In this document: in pieces, positions 9,216 through 19,200 of the stretch
How the letters are laid out: each line of letters begins with the position of its first letter
Numbering within the stretch: the stretch's first letter is position 1
From: Acinetobacter sichuanensis
Lineage (GTDB): Bacteria > Pseudomonadota > Gammaproteobacteria > Pseudomonadales > Moraxellaceae
Direction: 5' to 3'
Assembly: GCF_003024515.2 (NCBI RefSeq)
Contig: NZ_PYIX02000003.1
Location: 124,001 to 188,000, forward strand
DNA length: 64,000 bases
Program-made: the position numbers and the translations under genes
Notes under the pieces: generated by a model
Database searches by the model: none
The model's input: the letters and a program-made list of their open reading frames with translations, nothing else
Told to the model about the DNA's origin: nothing

Positions 9216-10097
9216 TTAATTGGATATATAGATGCGTGCAGAAGCTGTTGCATTATTGGTCGAATAAGAACCCGCAGGAGCATCAGTAAAAGTACCATCA
9301 CTTGCAACAATAATCTGTCGTTGTGGGTATTTAGGTGTTGTAACGGTTGTTTCACTGTTTGAATTGTAGTTGTTGGATTGGGCGATCACTTGACCTTGAG
9401 GTGCTGTATTATTGTTGCTATTACTGGTTGAACTCGTGCTAGCACTTAACCCCGTTCCATTTGAATACAAATTATTATAACGACTTGAAACACGTCTTAC
9501 GTAATCTTGTGTTTCACGAAATGGCGGAATACCGCCATATTTATCAACATTACCTTCACCAGCATTGTAGGCTGCTAGGGCTAAATTGGTATTGCCTTTA
9601 AAGCGTTTTATCAGCCAACTGAGGTATTTAGCACCACCGAAAATATTTTGTTGAGGATCATAAGAATTAGAAACATTAAAACGGCGTGCAGTTGCTGGCA
9701 TTAATTGCATCAAGCCTTGAGCACCTACAGGTGAGCGTGCATTTGCATTAAAGCCTGATTCAGTATGCATGACGGCTTTAATTAGACCTTCAGAAACACC
9801 ATGTGTTGCTGCGGCTTGTTGAATAATATGGTCATATGCATTTTTATTACGGTTATAGCTTGGTAAAACGGATGCTTCAGAGCTTCCCCAGTTGCTATAA
9901 CTGTGAATATTACTGTCTGGATAATAAGTGACTTTCACTTTTTGTAATGAGCTATCTGAACTTTTTTTGTTGGTCAGTAAAGTACTTCCTTGTTGGTCTT
10001 TATAAATATAAATTTGCCCAGCAAAGCTTGATGACGTAAATACACTAAAACTGATGCAACCTAACAAAAAAGTAGATCTGCGGATGAAATTTTTCAT
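9216..10097 (-). CDS. Periplasmic lytic transglycosylase (GH23, SLT domain)
   Basis: It cleaves the glycan strands of peptidoglycan, leaving 1,6-anhydro-muramyl ends. It has 293 residues from the ATG at 10097. The frame is open further upstream, but MKNFIRRSTFLLG begins a proper signal peptide cut near SSFAG. A short DUF4124-like segment (IYIYKDQQGSTLLTNKK) follows. The SLT domain (~85-195) shows the catalytic Glu in MHTESGF, then SPVGAQGLMQLMPATA and AAYNAGEGNV. The last 90 residues are Ser/Asn/Thr-rich and probably disordered. Which cell-wall process it serves is unknown. Confidence 0.9.
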   Translation of the reverse strand: MKNFIRRSTFLLGCISFSVFTSSSFAGQIYIYKDQQGSTLLTNKKSSDSSLQKVKVTYYPDSNIHSYSNWGSSEASVLPSYNRNKNAYDHIIQQAAATHGVSEGLIKAVMHTESGFNANARSPVGAQGLMQLMPATARRFNVSNSYDPQQNIFGGAKYLSWLIKRFKGNTNLALAAYNAGEGNVDKYGGIPPFRETQDYVRRVSSRYNNLYSNGTGLSASTSSTSNSNNNTAPQGQVIAQSNNYNSNSETTVTTPKYPQRQIIVASDGTFTDAPAGSYSTNNATASARIYISN

Positions 10098-10586
10098 TGT
10101 AATATTATATTTTTCCCCAATTCTTTTGGAGTTTAACAAAGTTCATCATGAAGTAAAACCTTGAATTGATTTTTATCAAGACAAATAGAAAAAATCAAGT
10201 GCTATTTGATCTGCATTTAAGCAAAAAAAAAATTAATTTTTTTTATTTAAAGATCACTTGACTATTGTAAGGTATTGAAAAATATTCAAAAAAATAGTTG
10301 TTTAAAAAATGATCAATTTAAATAAAAGCTCCATTTATTCGGCGCTACCCTTTGTCAAGTCCTAAACAATCCACAGTTTTATCCACAGCTTTTGTGGAAA
10401 ACTGTGGAAAAGTCCAAAAGATAAGCGTTTGGGCGAATATTTAACCATGACTGCTTATTTTATACCTTGCTATAAGACAGATGAATGACAAAATCGCATA
10501 ATTGTAAAAAACAAAAATCTTTAGATGTTATATAAACGCAAATCGGCTAAAATCAGGCAGCATTTTTTTATGGGTAATTTTCCTCT
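10098..10586. promoter_or_regulatory. Long divergent intergenic region upstream of ttcA
   Basis: This 489-bp non-coding region separates the leftward transglycosylase from ttcA. It is very AT-rich at 10190-10330 (poly-A and poly-T tracts) and holds the DnaA-box hairpin described separately. A possible -10 box TAAAAT at 10548 lies 39 bp before the ttcA start, but its -35 is poor. I see no coding sequence. Confidence 0.5.
10368..10411. promoter_or_regulatory. Cluster of DnaA-box-like sites arranged as an inverted repeat
   Basis: TTATCCACA, the consensus DnaA box, is at 10379-10387. Two TTTTCCACA variants lie on the opposite strand at 10393-10401 and 10403-10411, and a degenerate copy ends at 10376. 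TCCACAGTTTT-at-CCACA pairs with TGTGGAAAACTGTGGA as a near-perfect hairpin. DnaA binding is inferred from the consensus only. Confidence 0.5.
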
Positions 10587-11495
10587 ATGTACTCGCCAAT
10601 TGAGTCTGATCAAGGATTTAATTTCAAACCAGAGCTTCCTACAAGTTCAGCTTATTATCGTTTATTAAAAAAACTTCGTCGTCAGGTAGGTCACGCCATT
10701 CGTGATTTTAAAATGATTGAAGAAGGTGATAAGGTCATGGTCTGTGTATCTGGAGGAAAAGACAGCTACACATTACTAGATATCTTGTTGCAGTTTAAAC
10801 GTATTGCACCGATTAATTTTGATGTGGTTGCGGTCAACTTAGATCAAAAGCAACCGGGCTTTCCTGAAGATGTTTTACCACGTTATATGGAAGAAAATAA
10901 CATTCCATATTATATTTTGGAAAAAGACACTTACAGCATTACAAAACGTTTAACACCAGAAGGTAAAACGTATTGTGCAGTATGTTCTCGTTTGCGTCGT
11001 GGTTCGTTATATGGCTTCGCACAAGAAATTGGTGCAACAAAAGTGGCATTAGGTCATCACCGTGATGATATTTTGGCAACTTTTTTCTTGAACCTCTTTC
11101 ATGGTGGTAGTTTAAAAGCTATGCCACCAAAATTATTGTCATCTGACAAAAAGAATATTTTGATTCGTCCTTTGGCTTATGTTGAAGAAAAGGACATTAT
11201 TAAATATGCAGAAATGCGTAAATTCCCAATCATTCCATGTAACTTATGTGGTTCACAGGAAAACTTACAACGTGCCATTTTAAATGATATGTTACGTGAC
11301 TGGGATCAAAAATATCCAAAACGTTTACATAGTATTTTTGGTGCTTTACAAAACGTTTCGCCATCACAACTTGCAGATCGTGACTTATTTGATTTCGAAA
11401 AATTAGATGAAGAGCGTGAGTTTGATATGAAATGTGACACTGAAGAAATGAAAAACCGTTTGGATGTAGTAAATTTAAGCTTTGCTGCTGATTGA
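10587..11495 (+). CDS. ttcA: tRNA 2-thiocytidine biosynthesis protein TtcA
   Basis: It is an iron-sulfur enzyme that thiolates cytidine 32 of certain tRNAs using ATP. It has 302 residues. The PP-loop SGGKDSYT (~53) activates the base. The cluster cysteines are in CAVC (~130) and PCNLCG (~220). [20 protein letters not shown] is the usual TtcA block. It stands alone; the long upstream region contains the DnaA-box hairpin. It is distinguished from TilS and MnmA by the paired CxxC motifs. Confidence 0.96.
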   Translation: MYSPIESDQGFNFKPELPTSSAYYRLLKKLRRQVGHAIRDFKMIEEGDKVMVCVSGGKDSYTLLDILLQFKRIAPINFDVVAVNLDQKQPGFPEDVLPRYMEENNIPYYILEKDTYSITKRLTPEGKTYCAVCSRLRRGSLYGFAQEIGATKVALGHHRDDILATFFLNLFHGGSLKAMPPKLLSSDKKNILIRPLAYVEEKDIIKYAEMRKFPIIPCNLCGSQENLQRAILNDMLRDWDQKYPKRLHSIFGALQNVSPSQLADRDLFDFEKLDEEREFDMKCDTEEMKNRLDVVNLSFAAD

Positions 11496-11623
11496 TCTTT
11501 TTTGCTAATAAATTGATCGAAAAGGGCATTCATATTTATTTGAGTGCCTGATTTATAAAAATAAAACGATAAAATCAATAAAAATAGAATAACCAGTACA
11601 AAAAACTTTAGCCCAAATAGAAA

Positions 11624-11689
11624 TTATCGTGTTATAACCTTTAGCAAGCGAAATGCTTCATGATGTTGTTTGGATAGACAACACGATAA
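11624..11689 (+). promoter_or_regulatory. Inverted repeat and putative extended -10 promoter upstream of the SCP2 gene
   Basis: TTATCGTGTT (11624-11633) is exactly repeated as its complement AACACGATAA (11680-11689) across 46 bp. TGTTATAAC (11630-11638) resembles an extended -10 element. Whether the repeat acts as a DNA operator or as RNA structure depends on where transcription starts. Confidence 0.4.
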
Positions 11690-11716
11690 ATGAATAAATA
11701 ATTTTGAGGAATGAAC

Positions 11717-12100
11717 ATGCCTGCATTTTTAACTGATGATTGGTTTGCAACTGTAGAAAAATTGACTGCTGAAGCTGGTGATCTGAATTTACCACCTGCA
11801 TTGGCAAACCTTGCAATTAACCTTGTGGTTGCTGATGATAGTGGTAATACTGAATTATCTTTAGATGGCGGTAAAATTGTAAAAGATTTATCTCCAAATG
11901 CAAAAACAACTTTGAATATGGATGGCGAAACACTTCGTAAAGTATTCCTAGAGTTTGATATGGCTGCTGCAATGCAAGCATTCATGACTGGTAAAATCAA
12001 AGTTCAAGGTGATATGTCTCAGTTGATGGCATTACAAACGGCTAAACCAAGCCAAGAGCAAAAAGATTTATTCAAGCGTGTACTTGAGCAAACAGCTTAA
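11717..12100 (+). CDS. Stand-alone SCP2 sterol-carrier domain protein
   Basis: SCP2 folds bind lipids or fatty acyl-CoA in a hydrophobic pocket. This 127-residue protein is a single SCP2 domain: DGGKIVKDLSPNAKTTLNMD and DMAAAMQAFMTGKIKVQGDM match the conserved strand and C-terminal helix region. The start at 11717 was chosen because GAGGA at 11705-11709 is seven bases away; the ATG at 11711 is too close. Its partner is unknown, but three SCP2 domains occur in the fusion protein at 16.2 kb. It ends in a strong terminator shared with the convergent transglycosylase. Confidence 0.88.
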   Translation: MPAFLTDDWFATVEKLTAEAGDLNLPPALANLAINLVVADDSGNTELSLDGGKIVKDLSPNAKTTLNMDGETLRKVFLEFDMAAAMQAFMTGKIKVQGDMSQLMALQTAKPSQEQKDLFKRVLEQTA

Positions 12101-12112
12101 GCTGCTTTAAAG

Positions 12113-12147
12113 CAAAAAAAGCTTACATTGATGTAAGCTTTTTTTAT
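12113..12147. terminator. Bidirectional terminator between the SCP2 gene and mltF-like gene
   Basis: An A7 tract, a 7-bp stem GCTTACA/TGTAAGC with a 4-nt TTGA loop, and a T7 tract sit between convergent genes. Confidence 0.9.
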
Positions 12148-12171
12148 TTGAGATAAATATACTCTGAACTA

Positions 12172-13284
12172 TTAAATTGTCATCAAGTCAGGTGTATTTT
12201 TAATATGTTCTAAATACGCTCGGATACGTGTGACATATTGAAGCGCCTGCTTGTAACGACCATTACGTGTTTGGTGGCGTGTTAAATAGTTATAAAGATT
12301 CATCCAATCATTAGGATCTTTACCTTGAGCTTTGATACGTTTTTGAATAGCATCAACAGCACCCGGTCCCATATTATAGGCAACTAATGCATACCAATGA
12401 CGGTCAGGAGTATGTATATAGTTATAACGATTCAACATTTGGTTAAAATATTTTGCGCCACCTTGGATGCTCTGACTTGGGTCAGTTCGGTTAGAAACAC
12501 CCATTTCACGTGCCGTTGCATGAGTCAGCATCATTAAACCACGAACTCCTGTAGGAGAAACAGAATTTGGTTTTAAATATGACTCTTGATAACCAATGGC
12601 TGCGAGCAAATGCCAATCTAGACCATATTGTTGTGCTGAGCGTTGAAAACTGGCTTTATAAATAGGAAGTCGAGAGCTTAAATCGCGTTGAATAATATTC
12701 CAATCATCTTTTTTCAAAAAATTACGGTTGTAAAATGAAGCCAGTTGTTGGATAGAACCATTTTGCTTACTTTGACAAACAAAACCACTTGCGGCTTCTG
12801 TCAAAGGGTCATCAGCATGTTTAAAAACCCAATTAATTTCGGTATTTAAACCATTCTTTTTTAAGCTATTTAAGTCACCACAAGTGGCAGAAAAAGAGGT
12901 TAATTTCTTTGCTTCAATACGTTCAGTCGATGCTGTTGTAATGGCAAAGTTTGCTTTTCCTTGCGCAATCATTTTTAAAGCTGTGGCATTGTCTGCAACT
13001 GTCTTAAAATCTAATTGCACATTTAAATTTTGTGCATAGCTATGCGCTAAATCATAACCGAAACCATGTTTATATTGACCATCTTTAAACACGATTGTTG
13101 GCATTGATACGGCTACAACAGTCAATTTGTTGCTGTTGACAACACTATTGTATTGGTTAACTTTAGTGGCATTAATACTATGAAATGGAATAAATGCACT
13201 AGCCAGAACCAAGGCTTTTAATGGGAGAGTGGAAAAAAAAGAATCGAGCTTTAACCTCGATCCAGATGTTGAATTACTGTGCAT
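12172..13284 (-). CDS. MltF-like lytic transglycosylase with solute-binding-type N domain
   Basis: It has 370 residues and the MltF layout. A signal region (~20-40) is followed by a reduced periplasmic-binding (SBP_bac_3-like) domain of ~55-190, with FKDGQYKHGFGYDLA and ANFAITTASTERI. The GH23 domain of ~215-345 has the catalytic Glu in GYQESYLKPNS, then SPTGVRGLMML and VAYNMGPGAV. The first domain is shorter than in E. coli MltF (518 residues overall), so regulation by ligand may differ. It is expected to cut peptidoglycan in the periplasm. It is transcribed toward the SCP2 gene. Confidence 0.85.
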   Translation of the reverse strand: MHSNSTSGSRLKLDSFFSTLPLKALVLASAFIPFHSINATKVNQYNSVVNSNKLTVVAVSMPTIVFKDGQYKHGFGYDLAHSYAQNLNVQLDFKTVADNATALKMIAQGKANFAITTASTERIEAKKLTSFSATCGDLNSLKKNGLNTEINWVFKHADDPLTEAASGFVCQSKQNGSIQQLASFYNRNFLKKDDWNIIQRDLSSRLPIYKASFQRSAQQYGLDWHLLAAIGYQESYLKPNSVSPTGVRGLMMLTHATAREMGVSNRTDPSQSIQGGAKYFNQMLNRYNYIHTPDRHWYALVAYNMGPGAVDAIQKRIKAQGKDPNDWMNLYNYLTRHQTRNGRYKQALQYVTRIRAYLEHIKNTPDLMTI

Positions 13285-13646
13285 GTTGTCTCCGCTACTA
13301 GTAATTTATGCCCTCAAAAGACAAAGCCAGTACGACTTAAGACTTTCTTAAGTTGATAAATTCAATAAGGGTGGGCAGGCATGGACGTCATTCAAAAAAT
13401 GACATATGGGAAATTAGGATTATGTAGAAAAACTACATCGTATAAAAAATAGGCAACCTAAAACATGTGCGAATAATAAAGTTGAAAATTTAAAATGTCA
13501 AATTTTGTACTGAGATTATTTAATTTGTGTAACATAATGGATTGATTTAGTTAGTGAAAAAAATTTATATACTTATTTTGTGTGGAAAACGAGAATTTCC
13601 TATTTCAAAATGTAAAGTTATGCTGTTGAAGTAAAGGGATGACATC
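13285..13646. other. Divergent intergenic region between mltF-like gene and greB
   Basis: The 362 bp hold no gene. They include two small inverted repeats that could be operators: ACTTAAG-ACTTT-CTTAAGT at 13335-13353 and GTCATT-CAAAA-AATGAC at 13387-13403. Promoters for both flanking genes should lie here; none is clear enough to call. Confidence 0.4.
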
Positions 13647-14141
13647 ATGAAATCGAACTTAATTACCCGAACTGGACATGATCAATTAGTTGCTGAATTA
13701 CAACGTTTATGGCATGAAGAACGTCCTGAAATTACCCAGAAAGTGAATTGGGCTGCGAGTCTCGGTGATCGTTCTGAAAATGCAGATTATCAATATAATA
13801 AACAAATACTTAGGAAAATTGATAGACGTGTTCGATATTTAGGAAAGCGTTTGGAAGAATTAAGGATAATTGATTTTTCTGTGGAACAAGAGGGCAAAGT
13901 TTATTTTGGAGCTTGGGTGGAAATAGAGAATGATGAAGGAGAGAAGAAAAAGCTTAGAATTGTTGGGGTCGATGAAATTTATGACCATCATCCTCAAAAT
14001 ATTTCTATAGATTCACCTATGGCAAGGGCACTACTTGCTAAACAAGTGGATGATGAAGTTGAAGTATTAACCCCATCAGGCAAAAAAAATTGGTATATCA
14101 ACTCAATTGAATATGAAAAGCCTGAAAAATCATCTAAATAG
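13647..14141 (+). CDS. greB: Transcription elongation factor GreB
   Basis: It rescues backtracked RNA polymerase by stimulating transcript cleavage through the secondary channel. It has 164 residues, the normal size. The N-terminal coiled coil spans ~1-78 and has the acidic loop tip GDRSENADYQYN. The C-terminal FKBP-like domain contains GKVYFGAWVEIEND and SIDSPMARALL. EERPEITQKVNWAASLGDRS and DRRVRYLGKRLEEL are GreB-type rather than GreA-type. It is monocistronic, upstream of tRNA-Ser. Confidence 0.96.
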   Translation: MKSNLITRTGHDQLVAELQRLWHEERPEITQKVNWAASLGDRSENADYQYNKQILRKIDRRVRYLGKRLEELRIIDFSVEQEGKVYFGAWVEIENDEGEKKKLRIVGVDEIYDHHPQNISIDSPMARALLAKQVDDEVEVLTPSGKKNWYINSIEYEKPEKSSK

Positions 14142-14231
14142 TGGTATTTGATTTTATTTTGTACACTTGGTTCAATATTTTTATAAAAACATTTGCCAAA
14201 TTGATTTTTTATTTATATGATAGCCGCCATT

Positions 14232-14321
14232 GGAAGCGTGGCAGAGCGGTTTAATGCACCGGTCTTGAAAACCGACGAGGGTGCGAGTCCTCCGTGAGTT
14301 CGAATCTCACCGCTTCCGCCA
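14232..14321 (+). tRNA. tRNA-Ser (anticodon UGA)
   Basis: This 90-nt class II tRNA includes an encoded CCA. The acceptor stem GGAAGCG pairs with CGCTTCC. The anticodon loop CTTGAAA (14264-14270) gives TGA at 14266-14268. A long variable arm (GAGGGTGCGAGTCCTCC region) and the T arm GTGAGTTCGAATCTCAC are present. It reads UCA and related serine codons. Confidence 0.97.
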
Positions 14322-14328
14322 AATATTT

Positions 14329-14364
14329 AAAAGACCCTTGAGATCATTCAAGGGTCTTTTTTTA
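14329..14364 (+). terminator. Intrinsic terminator of tRNA-Ser
   Basis: The stem AAGACCCTTGA/TTCAAGGGTCTT has a short loop and is followed by seven T, eight bases after the tRNA. Confidence 0.92.
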
Positions 14365-14365
14365 T

Positions 14366-14750
14366 TGTGAAAATTTAATCAATAAAAATTTCTACAATTG
14401 AAGTTTTAATGTTAGAAACTTAATTTCCTTATTTTTTCCATGTTTTTTAAAAAGTAAAAATAACTCTGATGAGATAGAGCTAAAGTTGAAATAATTCATT
14501 TTATTAAGCTAAATCAGTATGATTGTAACGATAAAAAACAACACGATTTATCATAATTTTATAAAAATTACAGGTATTGCTTAAAATATTTTTTGGCAAA
14601 AAACATCATTTTTAATCAGTAGACTATGTTTATTACAATTGACGAATATTTGATCTCATTTTAAAAGTAGAAGATGAAGTTATATCTATATCTTAAAAAC
14701 TCATAACTTCTTAACATGCTAGAAAAATAACGTTAAATTAAGGAAAGATC
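14366..14750. other. AT-rich intergenic region before the acyl-CoA dehydrogenase
   Basis: No gene or RNA structure stands out in these 385 bp. They presumably contain the promoter for the lipid-catabolism cluster. AAGGAAA just before the ATG at 14751 is the ribosome-binding site. Confidence 0.5.
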
Positions 14751-15926
14751 ATGTCTGTTTTAAATATTCCACAAGCTATTCCTGCAATGATTCCGCGCAC
14801 TTTATTCAATGCAGAGCATGAACAATTTCGTCAAACGGCACGTCGTTTTTTTGAAACTGAAATTGCACCACATCGTGAAAAATGGGAAGAACAACAGCAC
14901 ATTGATCGTCATCTTTGGAATAAAGCGGGTGAGTTAGGTCTTTTATGTTGCACTATGCCAGAAGAATATGGAGGTTCGGGTGTAGATCGCTTGTATTCGA
15001 TGATTTTAATGGAAGAACAAGCTCGTGTAGGAGATTCTTCGTCAGGTTTTTCCTTACATTCAGACATTGTTGCAAACTATTTAAATAATTTTGGTAATGA
15101 AGAGCAAAAGCAACACTGGTTGCCAAAAATGGCAACAGGTGAAGCAGTAGGTGCAATCGCAATGACTGAACCGGGTACAGGTTCGGACTTACAAAGCATC
15201 CGCACCACAGCAGTGGAAGATGGTGACGATTATATTATTAATGGTTCCAAGATTTTTATTACGAATGGTTATCTATGTGATATTGCTGTCGTTGCAGTCA
15301 AAACAGGTAAAAGTGAAAATGCTGCTCAAAATGTTTCTTTAATCATTATTGAAGCTGATCGAGAGGGTTTTACTAAAGGTAAGCCGTTAAAAAAAGTCGG
15401 TATGCATGGTCAGGACACCTGTGAATTATTTTTTGACAATGTGCGTGTACCAAAAAGTAATTTGCTTGGTATGGAAGGTATGGGTTTTATCATGCTCATG
15501 AAAGAACTGGCTTGGGAACGCATGATGATTGGGATTATCTGTGCAGCAGGTGCTGAAAATGCTTTAGCAAACACAGTGGAATATACCAAACAGCGTAAGG
15601 CATTTGGTAAGCCTATTTCAGTGTTTCAAAATACACGTTTTAAACTGGCTGAAATGCGTGCTGAAGTGCAAATCGCTCGTACTTTTGTAGATCAGTGTAT
15701 GCAACAGGTTTTGACCAATAGCTTATCTATTGAGGCGGCATGTACAGCGAAATATTGGGTGTCTGACTTGGCGTGTAAAGTTGTCGATGAATGTGTGCAA
15801 TTGCATGGTGGCTATGGCTATATGTTGGAATATCCAATTGCGCGCGCATATTTGGATATGCGTCCGAACCGTATTTATGGTGGAACCAATGAGATCATGA
15901 AAGATTTGATTTCACGGACGATTTGA
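14751..15926 (+). CDS. Acyl-CoA dehydrogenase
   Basis: This FAD enzyme introduces the alpha-beta double bond into acyl-CoA, the first step of beta-oxidation. It has 391 residues, typical of the family. The N-terminal helical domain spans ~15-125. The beta domain has AIAMTEPGTGSDLQSI (FAD contact, ~140). The C-terminal helical domain has WERMMIGIICAAGAENAL, RKAFGKPISVFQ, QLHGGYGYMLEYP and RIYGGTNEIMKDLI. The catalytic Glu is probably the one in GGTNEI or EYP, depending on subfamily. It heads the cluster with the MFE-2-like protein and the thiolase, which implies one dedicated pathway, but chain length or branching preference cannot be read from sequence. Confidence 0.93.
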   Translation: MSVLNIPQAIPAMIPRTLFNAEHEQFRQTARRFFETEIAPHREKWEEQQHIDRHLWNKAGELGLLCCTMPEEYGGSGVDRLYSMILMEEQARVGDSSSGFSLHSDIVANYLNNFGNEEQKQHWLPKMATGEAVGAIAMTEPGTGSDLQSIRTTAVEDGDDYIINGSKIFITNGYLCDIAVVAVKTGKSENAAQNVSLIIIEADREGFTKGKPLKKVGMHGQDTCELFFDNVRVPKSNLLGMEGMGFIMLMKELAWERMMIGIICAAGAENALANTVEYTKQRKAFGKPISVFQNTRFKLAEMRAEVQIARTFVDQCMQQVLTNSLSIEAACTAKYWVSDLACKVVDECVQLHGGYGYMLEYPIARAYLDMRPNRIYGGTNEIMKDLISRTI

Positions 15927-15972
15927 TTTGAGTATCTAAAAAATCATTTTATGTACAAAATTAAACTCACAA

Positions 15973-16098
15973 TGAAAATTCCCTCTCCTTTTTAAGGATA
16001 CTTGCGCAGTGATCTGCTCAGGGTGAGGATTTTATTAATGAATCCCCTTATCCTCTTGCGGAGCATGCTCCCCATCCCAAAGGAAGAAGGAATTTTCA
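15973..16098. repeat. Structured intergenic repeat with inverted ends
   Basis: This ~126-bp element has terminal inverted repeats TGAAAATTCC (15973-15982) and GGAATTTTCA (16089-16098). Inner near-complementary blocks (TCTCCTTT with AAAGGA, GAGGATT with AATCC) and the palindrome GAGCATGCTC lie between them. Its ordering suggests a MITE-like or other dispersed repeat. Copy number cannot be judged from one window. Confidence 0.55.
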
Positions 16099-16204
16099 AT
16101 ATAATTGCACTCACTTTTTATTCATTTTTGATCATGCAATAAATTTAATGAGTCATGAGTTTAAAACTCAAATAAAACAACAAGATTTAGAAAAAGGATT
16201 GAAA

Positions 16205-19200
16205 ATGTCAGAATTACGTTTTGATGGACGAGTTGCCATAGTCACAGGTGCAGGCGGTGGATTAGGTCGCCAACATGTGCTAACGCTTGCCGCACGAGGC
16301 TGTAAAGTGGTGGTCAATGACTTAGGTGGTGGTGCGCATGGCTCAGGACAATCGTCCTCAGCAGCCGATAAAGTCGTGGAAGAAATCCGTGCCGCTGGCG
16401 GTGAAGCGGTAGCTAACTATGACTCAGTGGAAAATGGTCAAGCCATTGTCCAAACCGCTTTAGATCATTTTGGTACGGTCGATATTGTCATTAATAATGC
16501 AGGCATTTTACGAGACGTCAGCTTTGCCAAAATGACCCAAGAAGATTGGGATTTGATCATGCGGGTGCATTTGAATGGTACGGAAAGCGTATCCCATGCG
16601 GCTTGGTCCATCATGCGTGAAAAAGGTTATGGACGCATTATCATGACCACGTCAGCGGCAGGGATTTACGGTAACTTCGGGCAAGCCAACTACTGTGCGG
16701 CAAAGTTGGGCATTCTTGGACTCGCCAATTGCTTGGCGGAAGAAGGACGCAGTAAAAACATTTTCGTCAATACCATTGCGCCTTTGGCTGCTTCACGACT
16801 GACTGAAACTGTGATGCCACCTGATTTATTGGCACTGCTCAAACCTGAAGCGGTCAGTCCACTTGTTGCTTGGCTTGCACATGAAGACTGTAAGGAAAAT
16901 AAAGGCTTATTTGAAGTTGGCGCAGGCTTTATCGCCAAATTGCGTTGGGAGCGTACCGAAGGTTATATTTTCCCCAATAAACGCCCATTCAATATCGATG
17001 ATGTCGCTCGTCATTGGGACAAAATCACTGATTTCACAGAATCCACCCATCCGACTTCGACTACAGAATCATTCACGCCAATTCTTGAAGGGATCAATCA
17101 TCCTAACTTAGGTGGTAATGAATTTATCGATTTGGATGTGGCGTCAAAAGCTAAACTTGAAATTGAATCATCCTACGATGAGCGTGATTTATCCTTATAT
17201 GCTTTGGGTATTGGCGCAGCGCAAAATCCACTCGACAGTTCAGAATTGGCGTATGTCTATGAATTAGGCAGTGAATTCCAAGCATTTCCGACCTATGGTG
17301 TGATGCCTCAAATGAATGCCATGCTGCAAATGGCGAAACAAGGTGTGACACTTCCGGGAATGAATTATGGTTTTGACCGTGTTTTGCATGGTGAGCAATA
17401 TACTGAAATTAAACGACCTTTACCGCCACATGCCAAGTTACAACATACATTCACCTTAAAAAGTGCTTTTGACAAAGACCCAAATGCGGTGGTGACTTTC
17501 GCGATTTCGTCCAAAGATGAAAATGGGGAAGAGCTCATTTACAACGAAATGACGGCATTTGTACGTGGCGCAGGTGGTTGGGGCGGTGAGCGTGGTGATT
17601 CAACTGAAATGAATGTTGCACCTGACCGTGAACCTGATGCAGTGATTGAAGAAAAAACCGATGTCAATCAGACGCTTTTATATCGTTTGTCTGGTGATTG
17701 GAACCCACTGCATGCTGACCCTGCATTTGCTAAAGCCTTTGGCTTTGATCGTCCAATCTTACATGGTTTATGTACTTTTGGTTTTAGTGGTCGCCATGTA
17801 ATTAAAGCATTTAGCAATAACGATGGTCGTTATTTCAAGAGCATTAAGGTGCGTTTTGCCAAGAGCGTCTATCCGGGCGATACCTTGGTCACCAAGATGT
17901 GGAAGGAATCCGACACTAAAATCATTTTTGAAACTTGGGTCAAAGAACGCAATGAGGTGGTGATTAAAAACGCTGCCATTGAATTGTATAAAGAAATTCC
18001 AACGGCAAAAGCCAAGCCGAAAGAAGCGCAGGATTCAGCACCATCTACGCAAGTTCAAGCGTCGAATGAACCTGATCGTCTCATTGCCAAAGATGTATTT
18101 AAAGTGATTGGCGAATATGTCGCACAACATCCTGAATTAGTGGATAAAACCAAGACTTCATTCTTATTTAAATTAAAAAATCCTGATTCAGTTTGGACTT
18201 TGGATTTGAAGAATGGTGCAGGCTCATGTACGCAAGGTGAAATTGCCAATGCCGATGTGACTTTAGAAATGGATGAAGAACATCTTGAAACGGTCGTGAC
18301 CAGTTCACTTGCCGATGTGCAGAAATTGTTCTTTGGCGGTCAGCTCAAAATTGGTGGCAATGTCATGGCTTCCAATAAGTTGATCGTCCTGCAAGAGATT
18401 GATTCTAAATTATTTAGCGAAGCAAAAAATCAACGCCTTACGAGTGCAGGCAGTTTAGATTCAGCATCTGCCAATACTGATGCAACGCCATCGGTCAATA
18501 CAGAAATCACCCTTGCGGATGTTTTTACTGCGGTGAATCAACATATTCAATCTAAAGCAGATCTTGTCGATAAAACCAAAACTTCATTCTTATTCAAGAT
18601 TAAAAATCCTGACTCAGTCTGGTTTATTGACCTGAAAAATGGTGCGGGCAGTGCAGGTGCAGGCGACATTGCCAATCCTGATGTGACGCTTGAATTGGAT
18701 GAAGAACATATTCCAACCGTGTTTGGAGGTGATCTTGCTTCTGTACAAAAGTTATTCTTCGGTGGTCAGTTGAAAATTGGTGGCAATGTTATGGCTTCCA
18801 ACAAATTAACCGTGTTGCAGGATATGGATAAGAAGTTGGTTGATCAAGCGCGTGATGCACGTGTGGCTTCAGGTGAAACGACAACGACTGCCTCAACGAG
18901 CAATGCAACGCCTAAAGTGGCAAAAGCGCCTGAAATTTTCAATGCTTTGAAAAATCGTTTGCAGGGCGAAAGTAACAGCAGCCATTCTTATCAGTTCAAT
19001 ATCACTGAACCGAATGAGTCTTGGACGGTGAATTTAGCCAATGGCAGTGTCACGCAGGGCAATGATGCCAATGCCGATGTGACCTTAACATTGAGCGATC
19101 ATCATTTGGCGGAGTTGGTGGCGAATCAGCGTGAGATTCGAGACTTGTATCAGCATGGTGAGGTCAAAGTGGATGGTGATATTCGATTGGTTCATCAGAT

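Noticed and set aside
10368..10411. DnaA boxes as the chromosomal or a plasmid origin
   Set aside because: No dnaA, dnaN, rpmH, gidA or rep gene nearby, and the cluster is too short; kept only as a possible DnaA-binding locus.
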